Assembly (NCBI RefSeq): GCF_008033115.1
Contig: NZ_CP041203.1
Coordinates: 3,038,001 to 3,102,000, forward strand
DNA: 64,000 nt
Source: Cellulomonas sp. Y8
Lineage (GTDB): Bacteria; Actinomycetota; Actinomycetes; Actinomycetales; Cellulomonadaceae
Reading direction: 5' to 3'
Of the stretch, positions 34,268-42,576 are shown in pieces. How positions within the stretch are numbered: position 1 is the stretch's first letter; each line of letters starts with the position of its first letter. A program made the translations under genes and the position numbers. A model generated the notes under the pieces. That model saw only the letters and a list, made by a program, of their open reading frames with translations. It was not told the origin of the DNA and searched no databases.

Positions 34268-34705
34268 TCACCCCACGAAGATGCAGAACGGGTGGCCCGC
34301 CGGGTCGGCGAGCACGTAGAGCGGCTCGTCCGGGTCGTCGCGGCGGTCGAGCAGGAGGCGGGCCCCCAGCGCCTCCGCCCGGTCCCGCTGCGCGTCCAGC
34401 GTCGCGCCGTCGGGCACCGTCATGTCCAGGTGCAGCTGCTGCGGCACCGCGGGCTCCGGCCACGTCGGCGGCGTGATCTGCGGCACCTTCTGGAACGCCA
34501 GCGGCCACAGCCCCTCGCCGCGCAGCACCAGCCAGTCGTCGCCCTGCGGGTCCGGCTCCCCGGGTGCGGGCGGCTCGTCCCCCGGGCGGTAGGACATGCC
34601 CAGCAGCTCGCGGTAGAACTCCGCGAGCCCGCGCGGATCGGTGGTGTCCAGCACCGTCTGCACGACACGGGGCCGTGCGGCGCCTGGGGCGGTCGCGTCC
34701 GTCAT
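34268..34705 (-). CDS. VOC-superfamily (glyoxalase/bleomycin-resistance fold) protein
   Basis: Single-domain VOC protein of 145 residues. Typical features are VVQTVLDTTDPRGLAEFYREL at the N-terminus, the central QQLHLDMTVPD with a metal-ligand-type His, and the C-terminal YVLADPAGHPFCIFVG block. These proteins range from lyases and dioxygenases to drug-binding proteins; many short ones are uncharacterised and no specific reaction can be given. The ATG at 34703-34705 follows GAGGAGAGCCGCC. It is divergent from glmU. Confidence 0.85.
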   Translation of the reverse strand: MTDATAPGAARPRVVQTVLDTTDPRGLAEFYRELLGMSYRPGDEPPAPGEPDPQGDDWLVLRGEGLWPLAFQKVPQITPPTWPEPAVPQQLHLDMTVPDGATLDAQRDRAEALGARLLLDRRDDPDEPLYVLADPAGHPFCIFVG

Positions 34706-34890
34706 GGCGGCTCTCCTCGCGGGACCGGCGGGCACCCGGCCGGCGCCCGCGCCGGTCCCATGATGGTGCTGCCGGACCGGACCCGCGACGGCGGGCTGCC
34801 CGGCGGCGGTAGAGTGCGTCAGCGCACGACGTCCCCGCCCGGCTCGCCCCTAGGGTGCGCGGGCAGACCTCTCACAGGGAGCACCCACAG

Positions 34891-36555
34891 GTGACCACCC
34901 CCCGCCCCGCCGCGGTCATCGTCCTCGCCGCAGGCGAGGGAACGCGGATGCGATCCGCCACACCGAAGGTCCTGCACACCCTCGCGGGCCGCTCGATGCT
35001 CGGGCACGCGCTCGCGGCCGCCCAGGCGCTCGAGCCGCGGCGCACCGCGGTCGTCGTCCGGCACGAGCGCGAGGCCGTCGCGGCCCACGCCCGCGAGGTC
35101 ATGCCGCAGGTGCTCGTGGCCGACCAGGACGACGTCCCCGGCACCGGCCGAGCCGTGCAGTGCGCGCTGTCCGTGCTGGACGCCGCCGCGCAGGCCGAGG
35201 CCGCGTCGGCCGACGACGGCCCGGGCGAGCCCGGCAGCGCCTCCGGCGTGCTCGTCGAGGGCCCCGTCGTGGTGCTCGCGGGCGACATCCCGCTCCTCGA
35301 CGGCGAGACGCTCGGCGAGCTGCTCGCCGCGCACGCCGCCGACGGCAACGCGGTGACCGTGCTGACGACCGAGGTCGCGGACCCGACGGGCTACGGCCGC
35401 ATCCTGCGCGCCGGCCCGGACGCCCCCGACGCGGGCGACGTGCTCGGGATCGTCGAGGAGAAGGACGCCACCGACGCCCAGCGCGCGGTCACCGAGATCA
35501 ACTCCTCGGTCTACGTCTTCGACGCCGCCGTGCTGCGCGGCGCGTTCGGCCGGCTCGGCCGCGACAACGCGCAGGGCGAGGTCTACCTGACCGACGTGCT
35601 CGCGATCGCCCGCGGCGACGGCGGCCGGGTGCGCGCGCTGCGCACCGACGACCCGGTCCTCGTCGAGGGCGTCAACGACCGCGCGCAGCTCGCCGTGCTG
35701 CGCGCGGAGCTCAACCGCCGGGTCCTCGACGGCTGGATGCGCGCCGGCGTGACGGTCGTCGACCCGGCCACGACCTGGGTCGACGTCGACGTCGAGCTCG
35801 CGCAGGACGTGACGCTGCTCCCCGGGACCCAGCTGCTCGGCGCGACGTCGGTGGCCACCGGCGCCACGGTCGGCCCGGACACCACGCTGCAGGACGTCGA
35901 GGTGCACGCCCGTGCCACGGTGGTCCGCACGCACGGCTCGCTGGCCGTGGTCGGCGAGGACGCCACGGTCGGGCCGTTCGCCTACCTGCGCCCCGGCACG
36001 GTGCTCGGCGAGCGCGGCAAGATCGGCACGTTCGTCGAGACCAAGAACGCCGAGATCGGCGCCGGGTCCAAGGTGCCGCACCTGTCCTACGTCGGCGACG
36101 CCACGATCGGCGTCGAGACGAACATCGGCGCCGCGTCCGTCTTCGTCAACTACGACGGCGTGCGCAAGCACCGCACCACGATCGGCTCCTACGCCCGGAC
36201 CGGCTCGGACAACATGTTCGTCGCCCCGGTCGAGGTCGGCGACGGCGCGTACACCGGTGCCGGCAGCGTGATCCGGCACGACGTGCCCGCCGGGGCCCTC
36301 GCGGTCAGCGCCGGCGCCCAGCGCAACATCGAGGGCTGGGTCGCGCGGTCCCGCCCGGGCACCCCGGCCGCCGAGGCCGCCGCCCGCGCCCGCGGCGAGG
36401 ACGCCGAGCTGTCGCCGCAGGCCCGTGCCGAGCGCGAGCGCGCCGGCCAGGCGAGCGCCGGCGCCGGCGTGCACCGCACGCCACCCCCCACCCTGCCGGA
36501 CCACCCGGCCCCGCTGCCCGACGCCCAGCCCAGCACGGAGGACACCGCACGATGA
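34891..36555 (+). CDS. glmU: Bifunctional UDP-GlcNAc pyrophosphorylase / glucosamine-1-phosphate acetyltransferase
   Basis: Makes UDP-N-acetylglucosamine for peptidoglycan and surface glycans. The N-terminal nucleotidyltransferase domain has [20 protein letters not shown]; the C-terminal left-handed beta-helix has the hexapeptide repeats and VKTKNAEIG-type block ([35 protein letters not shown]). At 554 residues it is longer than E. coli GlmU because of a Pro/Ala/Glu-rich C-terminal tail and an insertion ([16 protein letters not shown]) typical of actinobacteria. The GTG at 34891 has GGGAG about nine bases upstream. Its stop overlaps prs by ATGA. Confidence 0.97.
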   Translation: MTTPRPAAVIVLAAGEGTRMRSATPKVLHTLAGRSMLGHALAAAQALEPRRTAVVVRHEREAVAAHAREVMPQVLVADQDDVPGTGRAVQCALSVLDAAAQAEAASADDGPGEPGSASGVLVEGPVVVLAGDIPLLDGETLGELLAAHAADGNAVTVLTTEVADPTGYGRILRAGPDAPDAGDVLGIVEEKDATDAQRAVTEINSSVYVFDAAVLRGAFGRLGRDNAQGEVYLTDVLAIARGDGGRVRALRTDDPVLVEGVNDRAQLAVLRAELNRRVLDGWMRAGVTVVDPATTWVDVDVELAQDVTLLPGTQLLGATSVATGATVGPDTTLQDVEVHARATVVRTHGSLAVVGEDATVGPFAYLRPGTVLGERGKIGTFVETKNAEIGAGSKVPHLSYVGDATIGVETNIGAASVFVNYDGVRKHRTTIGSYARTGSDNMFVAPVEVGDGAYTGAGSVIRHDVPAGALAVSAGAQRNIEGWVARSRPGTPAAEAAARARGEDAELSPQARAERERAGQASAGAGVHRTPPPTLPDHPAPLPDAQPSTEDTAR

Positions 36556-37535
36556 CCGGGATCGTCTCGCAGGACGGTGAGAAGCGGCTCGTCCTGGTTT
36601 CGGGCCGCGCCCACCCCGAGCTCGCCGCCGCCGTGGCCAAGAGCCTCGACATCGACCTCCTGCCCACCACGGCGTACGACTTCGCGAACGGCGAGATCTA
36701 CGTCCGGTTCGCCGAGTCGGTGCGCGGCGCGGACGTGTTCGTGCTGCAGAGCCACGCGGCGCCCATCAACCAGTGGCTGATGGAGCAGTTCCTCATGGTC
36801 GACGCGCTCAAGCGCGCCTCCGCCAAGACCATCACCGTGATCGCGCCGTTCTACGGCTACGCGCGGCAGGACAAGAAGCACCGCGGCCGCGAGCCGATCT
36901 CGGCCCGCCTCATGGCGGACCTGTTCAAGACCGCCGGCGCCGACCGCCTGATGAGCGTCGACCTGCACGCCGCGCAGATCCAGGGCTTCTTCGACGGCCC
37001 GGTCGACCACCTGTGGGCCATGCCGATCCTCACCGAGTACGTGCGGACCCGCGTCGACGTGCAGAACGTCACCGTCGTGTCCCCGGACGCCGGCCGCATC
37101 CGCGTCGCCGAGCTGTGGGCGCAGAAGCTCGGCGGCGGCCCGCTGGCGTTCGTGCACAAGTCGCGCGACATCCGGCAGCCCAACAAGACGGTCGCCAACC
37201 GCGTCGTCGGCGACGTCGAGGGCCGTACCTGCGTGCTGGTCGACGACCTCATCGACACCGCCGGCACGATCGCCGGCGCGGTGCGCGTGCTGCACGAGGC
37301 CGGCGCCAAGGACGTCATCGTCGCGGCGACCCACGGCGTGCTGTCCGACCCGGCGATCGACCGCCTGCAGCAGTCGGGCGCGCGCGAGGTCATCATCACG
37401 GACACGCTGCCGATCCCGGAGGAGCGCCGGTTCGAGGGCCTCACCGTGCTGTCGATCGCGCCGCTCATCGCCCGCGCGATCCGCGAGGTGTTCGACGACG
37501 GCTCGGTGACCAGCCTGTTCGACGGCCAGTCCTGA
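36552..37535 (+). CDS. prs: Ribose-phosphate pyrophosphokinase (PRPP synthetase)
   Basis: Cytoplasmic enzyme (327 residues) making PRPP from ribose 5-phosphate and ATP for nucleotide, His and Trp synthesis. Motifs: [32 protein letters not shown] with the flexible loop, [13 protein letters not shown], and the PRPP-binding loop [12 protein letters not shown]. Length and all motifs match class I enzymes. Translational coupling to glmU is typical of actinobacteria. Confidence 0.97.
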   Translation: MTGIVSQDGEKRLVLVSGRAHPELAAAVAKSLDIDLLPTTAYDFANGEIYVRFAESVRGADVFVLQSHAAPINQWLMEQFLMVDALKRASAKTITVIAPFYGYARQDKKHRGREPISARLMADLFKTAGADRLMSVDLHAAQIQGFFDGPVDHLWAMPILTEYVRTRVDVQNVTVVSPDAGRIRVAELWAQKLGGGPLAFVHKSRDIRQPNKTVANRVVGDVEGRTCVLVDDLIDTAGTIAGAVRVLHEAGAKDVIVAATHGVLSDPAIDRLQQSGAREVIITDTLPIPEERRFEGLTVLSIAPLIARAIREVFDDGSVTSLFDGQS

Positions 37536-37540
37536 CCCCC

Positions 37541-37609
37541 GCGCGCGGCGCCCGTCGCCGCGCGCCCGCCCGAGGCCCGCTCGCCCCACGCCGGGGGAGC
37601 GGGCCTCGG
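37541..37609 (+). terminator. Two consecutive GC hairpins after prs
   Basis: A 10-base stem GCGCGCGGCG/CGCCGCGCGC (37541-37550 with 37556-37565) is followed by a 13-base stem CCGAGGCCCGCTC (37570-37582) with 37597-37609. They begin five bases after the prs stop and have no T-tract. They probably end the glmU-prs transcript. Confidence 0.75.
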
Positions 37610-37837
37610 CGGGTCCCGGGGCCGGCTGCGTGGCCGGCGGCCCGGTTTCGTGCGGGGCGCGGGCCCGGGTAGGATCGACCAGTTGCCTCGGCGAGGGATG
37701 TCGGACGGTCACCGGAGAGACCCGGGTCCATCCGGTCCGTGATCGACAGGGTGGAACGCCTCCGCGTGCCCGTCCAGCGCCCCGCGTCGAGGCCACCACC
37801 GCTCGCCATCGCCCTTCTCAGCGCCCCAGGAGTCACC

Positions 37838-38437
37838 GTGTCCGAGATCAAGCTCGCCGCCACCGCCCGTACCGAGTTCGGCAAGGGCGCCGCCCGCCGC
37901 CTGCGCCGCGCCCACCAGATCCCGGCCGTCCTGTACGGGCACGGCACCGAGCCGGTCCACGTCGCCCTCCCGGGCCACGAGACCATGCTCGCGGTCAAGG
38001 GCGCCGCGAACGCGCTGTTCGAGATCGAGCTCGACGGCAAGCCGGTCCTGGCCCTCGCCAAGGACGTCCAGCGCGACCCGGTCAAGAACATCATCGAGCA
38101 CGTCGACCTGCTGATCGTCCGCCGTGGCGAGAAGGTCCAGGTCGAGGTCCCCGTGACCGTCGTCGGCGAGTCGGCCCCCGGCACCATCCACATCGTCGAG
38201 ACCCAGACGCTGACCCTCGAGGCCGAGGCCACGCACCTGCCGGCCCACGTCGAGGTCTCCATCGAGGGCCTCGAGGCCGGCACCGCGCTCACCGCCGGCG
38301 CGCTGACCCTGCCGAAGGGCTCCGTGCTCGAGGGCGACGCCGAGCAGGTCGTCGTGACCGTCACGGTCCCGACCGTCTCCGCCGAGGACCGCGCCGCCGA
38401 CGAGGCCGAGGCCGCCGAGGCCGCTGCCGCGGAGTGA
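37838..38437 (+). CDS. rplY: 50S ribosomal protein L25 (general stress protein Ctc)
   Basis: Binds 5S rRNA in the large ribosomal subunit. The protein is 199 residues, the long TL5/CTC form with an N-terminal L25 beta-barrel ([37 protein letters not shown]) and a C-terminal TL5 domain ([28 protein letters not shown]), ending in an acidic Ala/Glu tail. The GTG at 37838 has a GGAG site; the 300-base gap before it holds the prs terminators and is otherwise empty to my eye. Confidence 0.95.
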   Translation: MSEIKLAATARTEFGKGAARRLRRAHQIPAVLYGHGTEPVHVALPGHETMLAVKGAANALFEIELDGKPVLALAKDVQRDPVKNIIEHVDLLIVRRGEKVQVEVPVTVVGESAPGTIHIVETQTLTLEAEATHLPAHVEVSIEGLEAGTALTAGALTLPKGSVLEGDAEQVVVTVTVPTVSAEDRAADEAEAAEAAAAE

Positions 38438-38546
38438 CCCACCCGGCGCGCGTGCAGCGCGCCGACCGCGTCGGGACGCCCGGTACCGTGACGGTGCCGG
38501 GCGTCCGGCGTTCCTGGTGACGGACGACGGAGGGAGTGGCGCCGCG

Positions 38547-39164
38547 ATGAGCGACGTCTGGCTGGTGGTCGGGCTCGGGAACCCCGGGCCGCAGTACGCC
38601 GGGAACCGGCACAACGTCGGGCAGATGGTGCTCGACGAGCTCGCGCGCCGCGGGCAGGCGTCGTTCGGCTCGAAGGGTGGCGTGCTCTCCCGGCGTCCGC
38701 AGGCGGCCACCGCGGAGGTGCGGATCGGCACGCTGCCCGGCGGCGCCCCGGGCCCCCGCGCGGTGCTCGCGAAGCCGACCACCTACATGAACACGTCCGG
38801 CGGCCCCGTCGCCGCCCTGGCGCGGTACTACGACGTGCCGCCCGAGCGCGTGATCATGGTGCACGACGAGCTCGACATCCCGTTCGGGGAGATCAAGCTG
38901 AAGATCGGCGGCGGCGAGGGCGGCCACAACGGCCTGCGCGACACCACCAAGGCGCTCGGCACCAAGGACTACCTGCGGGTGCGCGTCGGCGTCGGCCGGC
39001 CGCCGGGGCGGATGGACGCGGCCGACTTCGTGCTGCGCGACTTCGCCAAGCCGGAGCTCAAGGAGCTGCCGCTGCTGCTGGACGACGCGGCGGACGCCGT
39101 GGAGATGCTCGTCACCGAGGGCCTGGAGCGCGCGCAGCTCCGGTTCCACACCCGCACCGCGTAG
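38547..39164 (+). CDS. pth: Peptidyl-tRNA hydrolase
   Basis: Releases peptides from dropped-off peptidyl-tRNA (205 residues). The N-terminal [21 protein letters not shown] carries the catalytic His; [28 protein letters not shown] and [12 protein letters not shown] contain the conserved Asp, Lys and Gly/His positions. The ATG at 38547 fits the family start, with AGGGAG upstream. It lies 109 bases after rplY, the usual actinobacterial order. Confidence 0.96.
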   Translation: MSDVWLVVGLGNPGPQYAGNRHNVGQMVLDELARRGQASFGSKGGVLSRRPQAATAEVRIGTLPGGAPGPRAVLAKPTTYMNTSGGPVAALARYYDVPPERVIMVHDELDIPFGEIKLKIGGGEGGHNGLRDTTKALGTKDYLRVRVGVGRPPGRMDAADFVLRDFAKPELKELPLLLDDAADAVEMLVTEGLERAQLRFHTRTA

Positions 39165-39185
39165 CCGCGCGCCGCCGCGCGCCAC

Positions 39186-39219
39186 CGAGGCCGTCACCCC
39201 GCCGGGGGTGGCGGCCTCG
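39186..39219 (+). terminator. 15-bp hairpin after pth
   Basis: CGAGGCCGTCACCCC (39186-39200) pairs with GGGGTGGCGGCCTCG (39205-39219) with a single G-U pair and a four-base loop, starting 21 bases after the pth stop. It probably ends the housekeeping transcript before the polysaccharide locus. Confidence 0.8.
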
Positions 39220-39330
39220 CGCGCGTCCCCGCCCCGGTGGCGCCTCCACCGGTCCACCGCGTCCGGCGCGGCGCCCGCCCTCCGCGGCCGTGCTGGTGGC
39301 GTCGCCCGCCCCGCGCCGCGGCCGCGCCGC

Positions 39331-39399
39331 CGAGCGAGCAGCCGACGCGTCGAGCGAGCAGCCGGCGACTACTCGCTCGACGCGTCGATTGCTTGCTCG
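39331..39399. repeat. Long extragenic palindrome upstream of the polysaccharide locus
   Basis: CGACGCGTCGAGCGAG (39343-39358) pairs perfectly with 39372-39387 around a 13-base loop; the stem continues outward with mismatches (CGAGCGAGCA at 39331 against TGCTTGCTCG-type sequence ending at 39399). The sub-motif CGAGCGAGCA occurs twice. The rest of 39220-39660 holds no gene that I can support. Confidence 0.75.
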
Positions 39400-39671
39400 A
39401 CGCACGCCCCGGTCCGTCGTGCGCGGCGTCCGGGCGCTCGGGCGCTGGCCGGGGCCGGGGCCGGGGCCGGCGGGTCTGCGCGGGCGGGTGAACCGCGCCG
39501 CCGCCGGCCCGCCGCGCGCCCCGCGTCGGCGCTGGTCAGCGGGGTTCGCGCTGGTCAGCACCACCCGCCCCGGGCACCCCCGGAGGGGGCCGTTCGGGGG
39601 TGTTCGTGCACGTCAGGGGGGCTGCGCTCGCCCATACGGGTGTGAAAGGGGTGAAAACGGACACTTCGGGC

Positions 39672-39700
39672 GGACTAGGACAAACACGCTGATATAGCCT
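39672..39700 (+). promoter_or_regulatory. Candidate promoter of the plus-strand polysaccharide operon
   Basis: The 115 bases before the glycosylphosphotransferase gene are unusually AT-rich for this genome. A candidate -10 TAGCCT (39695-39700, within GATATAGCCT) lies 17 bases after GGACTA (39672-39677); GGACAAA lies between them at 39678-39684. The same arrangement, GGCGGAC, then GGACAAA, then TAGSCT, is found upstream of the minus-strand operon at 61570-61600. Confidence 0.5.
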
Positions 39701-39734
39701 CAACTCACACCAAAGCCGCCCGGGGGGATCCGAC

Positions 39735-41381
39735 ATGAGTCTGCTCGACGATCACGACGTCTCGCGCTCCACGCAGCGCGACGTCGCGGCACCGGGCACG
39801 GCGGCACCGAGCGGCACGACGGCCCCCGAGGGCGCCGCCGAGCGCCCCGCGGAGCAGCCCGCCGCGGACGAGGCCGCCGCCGAGCGCACCCCGGCCGAGC
39901 ACGCCGCCGCCGAGCGCCGCCGCGACACCCGCGGCCCCCGGCTGTCCTGGGCGTCCGACCGCCCGTTCCACGAGCCGCTGGGCCACGCCGCGCCCTCGGG
40001 CTGGCGCGGCTCGCACGCCGCCTACCAGGTCGAGACCCTGGCCCGGGACGTCGTCCTGGCCACCTGCGTGCCCACGCTGCTGCTGTTCCTCATGCACGGC
40101 GTCACGCTGCTCCAGCTGTCCTGGGGCCTGATGATCGGCCTGCTCTACATCGCGTTCGTCGCGGTGGAGCGCGGCTACGACCGCCAGGTGATCGGCGACG
40201 GCCACCAGGAGTTCGAGGCCGTGATCCGCGGCGGCGTGCTCACCGCGGCCGCCCTCGCGGTGTTCGCGGTCGGCGCGGACGTGGACGTGCCCCGCACGAT
40301 CGTGTTCCTCGCGCTGCCGCTCGTCGCGGTGCTGCTGCTCGGCGCCCGTCACCTGGCGCGCCGGTCGCTGCACAAGCGTCGCGCCCAGGGCGAGTCGATG
40401 CGCCGCACCCTGGTGGTCGGTGACGCCTCCTCGATCACGCACGTGGTCGACGACCTGTGCGGGCTGCCGCAGTACGGCTACAACATCGCCGGCGTGTGCG
40501 TGCCCTCGTTCGACGGCCCGCTGCCCGCGCTGGGCGTCCCGGTGCTCGGCACGGTGTCGGACGTCGTGCAGGTCGCGGTCGACGGCGAGTTCGACGTCGT
40601 GATCGTCACCGGCTCCGAGCTGTCGGGGCAGGCGCTGCGCCGGCTGTCCTGGGCGCTGCAGCGGACCGACACCGAGCTGGTCGTCGCCCCGGGCATCGTC
40701 GAGGTCTTCGGCCCGCGCGTGACGCTGGAGCCGACGGCCGGGCTGTCGCTGATCCACGTGAACGCCGCCGAGTCGCGCCGGTCCCGGATCCTCGCGAAGC
40801 GCGCGTTCGACACGGCGTTCGCGCTCGGCGCGCTGCTCGTGCTGTCGCCGGTGCTGGCCGCCACGGCCCTCGCGGTGAAGCTCACCAGCCCCGGTCCGGT
40901 GCTGTTCAAGCAGACCCGGGTCGGCAAGGAGGGCCGCGAGTTCTCCATGCTGAAGTTCCGGAGCATGGTGGTCGACGCCGAGGAGCGGCTGGCCGCGCTG
41001 CGCGCCGCGAACGAGGCCGACGGCCCGCTGTTCAAGATGGACCGCGACCCCCGGATCACCCGCATCGGCCACTTCCTGCGCAAGCACTCGCTCGACGAGC
41101 TGCCGCAGCTGATCAACGTGGTCAAGGGCGAGATGGCGCTCGTCGGCCCGCGCCCGCCGCTGCCCTACGAGGTGGCCCAGTACCGGGAGTCCGCGCGCCG
41201 CCGCCTGCTGGTGAAGCCCGGCCTCACGGGCCTGTGGCAGATCAGCGGCCGCGCCGACCTCGCGTGGGAGGAGGCGGTCAAGCTGGACCTCCGGTACGTG
41301 GAGAACTGGTCGATCGCCTTCGACCTGATGATCCTGTGGCGCACCGTGCACGTCGTCGTGAGCGGTCATGGCGGTCGGTGA
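39735..41381 (+). CDS. Polyprenyl-phosphate glycosylphosphotransferase (initiating enzyme, WbaP/EpsE type)
   Basis: Membrane enzyme (548 residues) that transfers a sugar 1-phosphate from a nucleotide sugar to undecaprenyl phosphate, the first step of repeat-unit synthesis. A disordered Ala/Glu-rich N-terminus of about 75 residues precedes four helices, a CoA-binding-like domain (RRTLVVGDASSITHVV...), then the catalytic bacterial sugar transferase domain (KRAFDTAFALGALLV, FKQTRVGKEGREFSMLKFRSM, LDELPQLINVVKGEMALVGP). The sugar used is not predictable. It opens the plus-strand operon and overlaps the next gene by 14 bases. Confidence 0.95.
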   Translation: MSLLDDHDVSRSTQRDVAAPGTAAPSGTTAPEGAAERPAEQPAADEAAAERTPAEHAAAERRRDTRGPRLSWASDRPFHEPLGHAAPSGWRGSHAAYQVETLARDVVLATCVPTLLLFLMHGVTLLQLSWGLMIGLLYIAFVAVERGYDRQVIGDGHQEFEAVIRGGVLTAAALAVFAVGADVDVPRTIVFLALPLVAVLLLGARHLARRSLHKRRAQGESMRRTLVVGDASSITHVVDDLCGLPQYGYNIAGVCVPSFDGPLPALGVPVLGTVSDVVQVAVDGEFDVVIVTGSELSGQALRRLSWALQRTDTELVVAPGIVEVFGPRVTLEPTAGLSLIHVNAAESRRSRILAKRAFDTAFALGALLVLSPVLAATALAVKLTSPGPVLFKQTRVGKEGREFSMLKFRSMVVDAEERLAALRAANEADGPLFKMDRDPRITRIGHFLRKHSLDELPQLINVVKGEMALVGPRPPLPYEVAQYRESARRRLLVKPGLTGLWQISGRADLAWEEAVKLDLRYVENWSIAFDLMILWRTVHVVVSGHGGR

Positions 41382-42576
41382 CGGGGTCGCGCTGGCGCAC
41401 GACTACGCCACGCAGCGCGGCGGCGCGGAGCGCGTCGCCCTGGTGATGGCGGACGCGTTCCCCGGTGCCCCCCTCTACACGACGCTGTACGACCCGGCCG
41501 CGACCTTCCCGGAGTTCGCGCCGCTGGACGTGCGGACCAGCCCGATCGACCGGTTCGGCGTGCTGCGCCGGCACCACCGGCTCGCGCTGCCGCTGCTCGC
41601 CCCGGCCGTGGGCGCGACGCCGATCGAGGCGGACGTGCTGCTGGCCTCGTCGACGGGCTGGGCGCACGGGTTCCCGACCACCGGCCGGAAGGTCGTGTAC
41701 TGCCACGCCCCGGCGCGCTGGCTCTACCAGTCGGACCGGTACCTCGGCCCGTCGCGGCAGGGCGGCTCGGGCCACGCCCCCGGCGGGACCCAGCGCCGGC
41801 TCGCGGCGGCGGCCCTCGGGCTGCTCGCCCCGGCGCTGCGGTCGTGGGACCGGCGCGCCGCGGCGACCGCCGACCGCTACCTGGCGAACTCGACGGTCAC
41901 CGCCCGCGCGATCCGCGAGGTCTACGGCATCGAGGCGGAGATCGTGCCGCCGCCGCCCGCCATGCTGCCGGGCGGCGCCGAGACCCCGGTCGCGGGCGTC
42001 GAGCCCGGGTTCCTGCTGTGCGTGGCGCGGCTGCTGCCGTACAAGAACGTGGACGTCGTGATCGAGGCCGTGCGGCGCACCCCGGGTGCGCGGCTGGTCG
42101 TGGTCGGCGACGGCCCGGAGCGCGCCGCGCTCGAGCACCGCGTGCGCGACCTGCCGCGCGTGCACCTGGCCGGCCGGGTCGACGACGCGCGCCTGCGCTG
42201 GCTCTACCGGAACAGCGCCGCCCTGGTCGCCGCCTCGTACGAGGACTACGGCCTGTCCCCGCTGGAGGCCGCCGCCTTCGGCCGCCCGTCCGTCGTGCTG
42301 CGCGACGGCGGGTACCTCGACACCGTCCGCGACGGCGTCACCGGGGAGTTCTTCGACGCCCCCGACCCCGACCTGGTGGCCGAGGCCGCCGGTCGCGCGC
42401 TGGCCCGCACCTGGGACCCCTCGGTGCTGACCGCGCACGCCGACGACTTCGCCGCGGAGCGGTTCGTCGAGCGGCTGCACCGCGTCGTGCGCGAGGAGCG
42501 CGCGGCCGGGCGGTCCGCCGGACCCGAGCGGCCCGACCCCGCAGAACCTGTGCTGACCGAGAGGCGATCCCGATGA
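41368..42576 (+). CDS. Glycosyltransferase family 4 (GT-B fold)
   Basis: Cytoplasmic glycosyltransferase of 402 residues. The N-terminal half starts HDYATQRGGAERV, a typical GT4 acceptor-side start; YCHAPARWLYQSDRYLG is characteristic of the mannosyltransferase/rhamnosyltransferase subgroup. The donor site has LLCVARLLPYKNVDVVIEAV and the E-x7-E motif EDYGLSPLEAAAFGRP. It probably adds the second sugar onto the lipid-linked primer (inference from position). Overlaps both neighbours, so coupled translation is likely. Confidence 0.92.
   Translation: MAVGDGVALAHDYATQRGGAERVALVMADAFPGAPLYTTLYDPAATFPEFAPLDVRTSPIDRFGVLRRHHRLALPLLAPAVGATPIEADVLLASSTGWAHGFPTTGRKVVYCHAPARWLYQSDRYLGPSRQGGSGHAPGGTQRRLAAAALGLLAPALRSWDRRAAATADRYLANSTVTARAIREVYGIEAEIVPPPPAMLPGGAETPVAGVEPGFLLCVARLLPYKNVDVVIEAVRRTPGARLVVVGDGPERAALEHRVRDLPRVHLAGRVDDARLRWLYRNSAALVAASYEDYGLSPLEAAAFGRPSVVLRDGGYLDTVRDGVTGEFFDAPDPDLVAEAAGRALARTWDPSVLTAHADDFAAERFVERLHRVVREERAAGRSAGPERPDPAEPVLTERRSR

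Noticed and set aside
39220..39660. A small gene in the 570-base gap before the polysaccharide operon
   Set aside because: Possible frames are Arg/Pro/Ala-rich, have no ribosome site, and overlap the palindrome; no RNA-gene fold was recognised.
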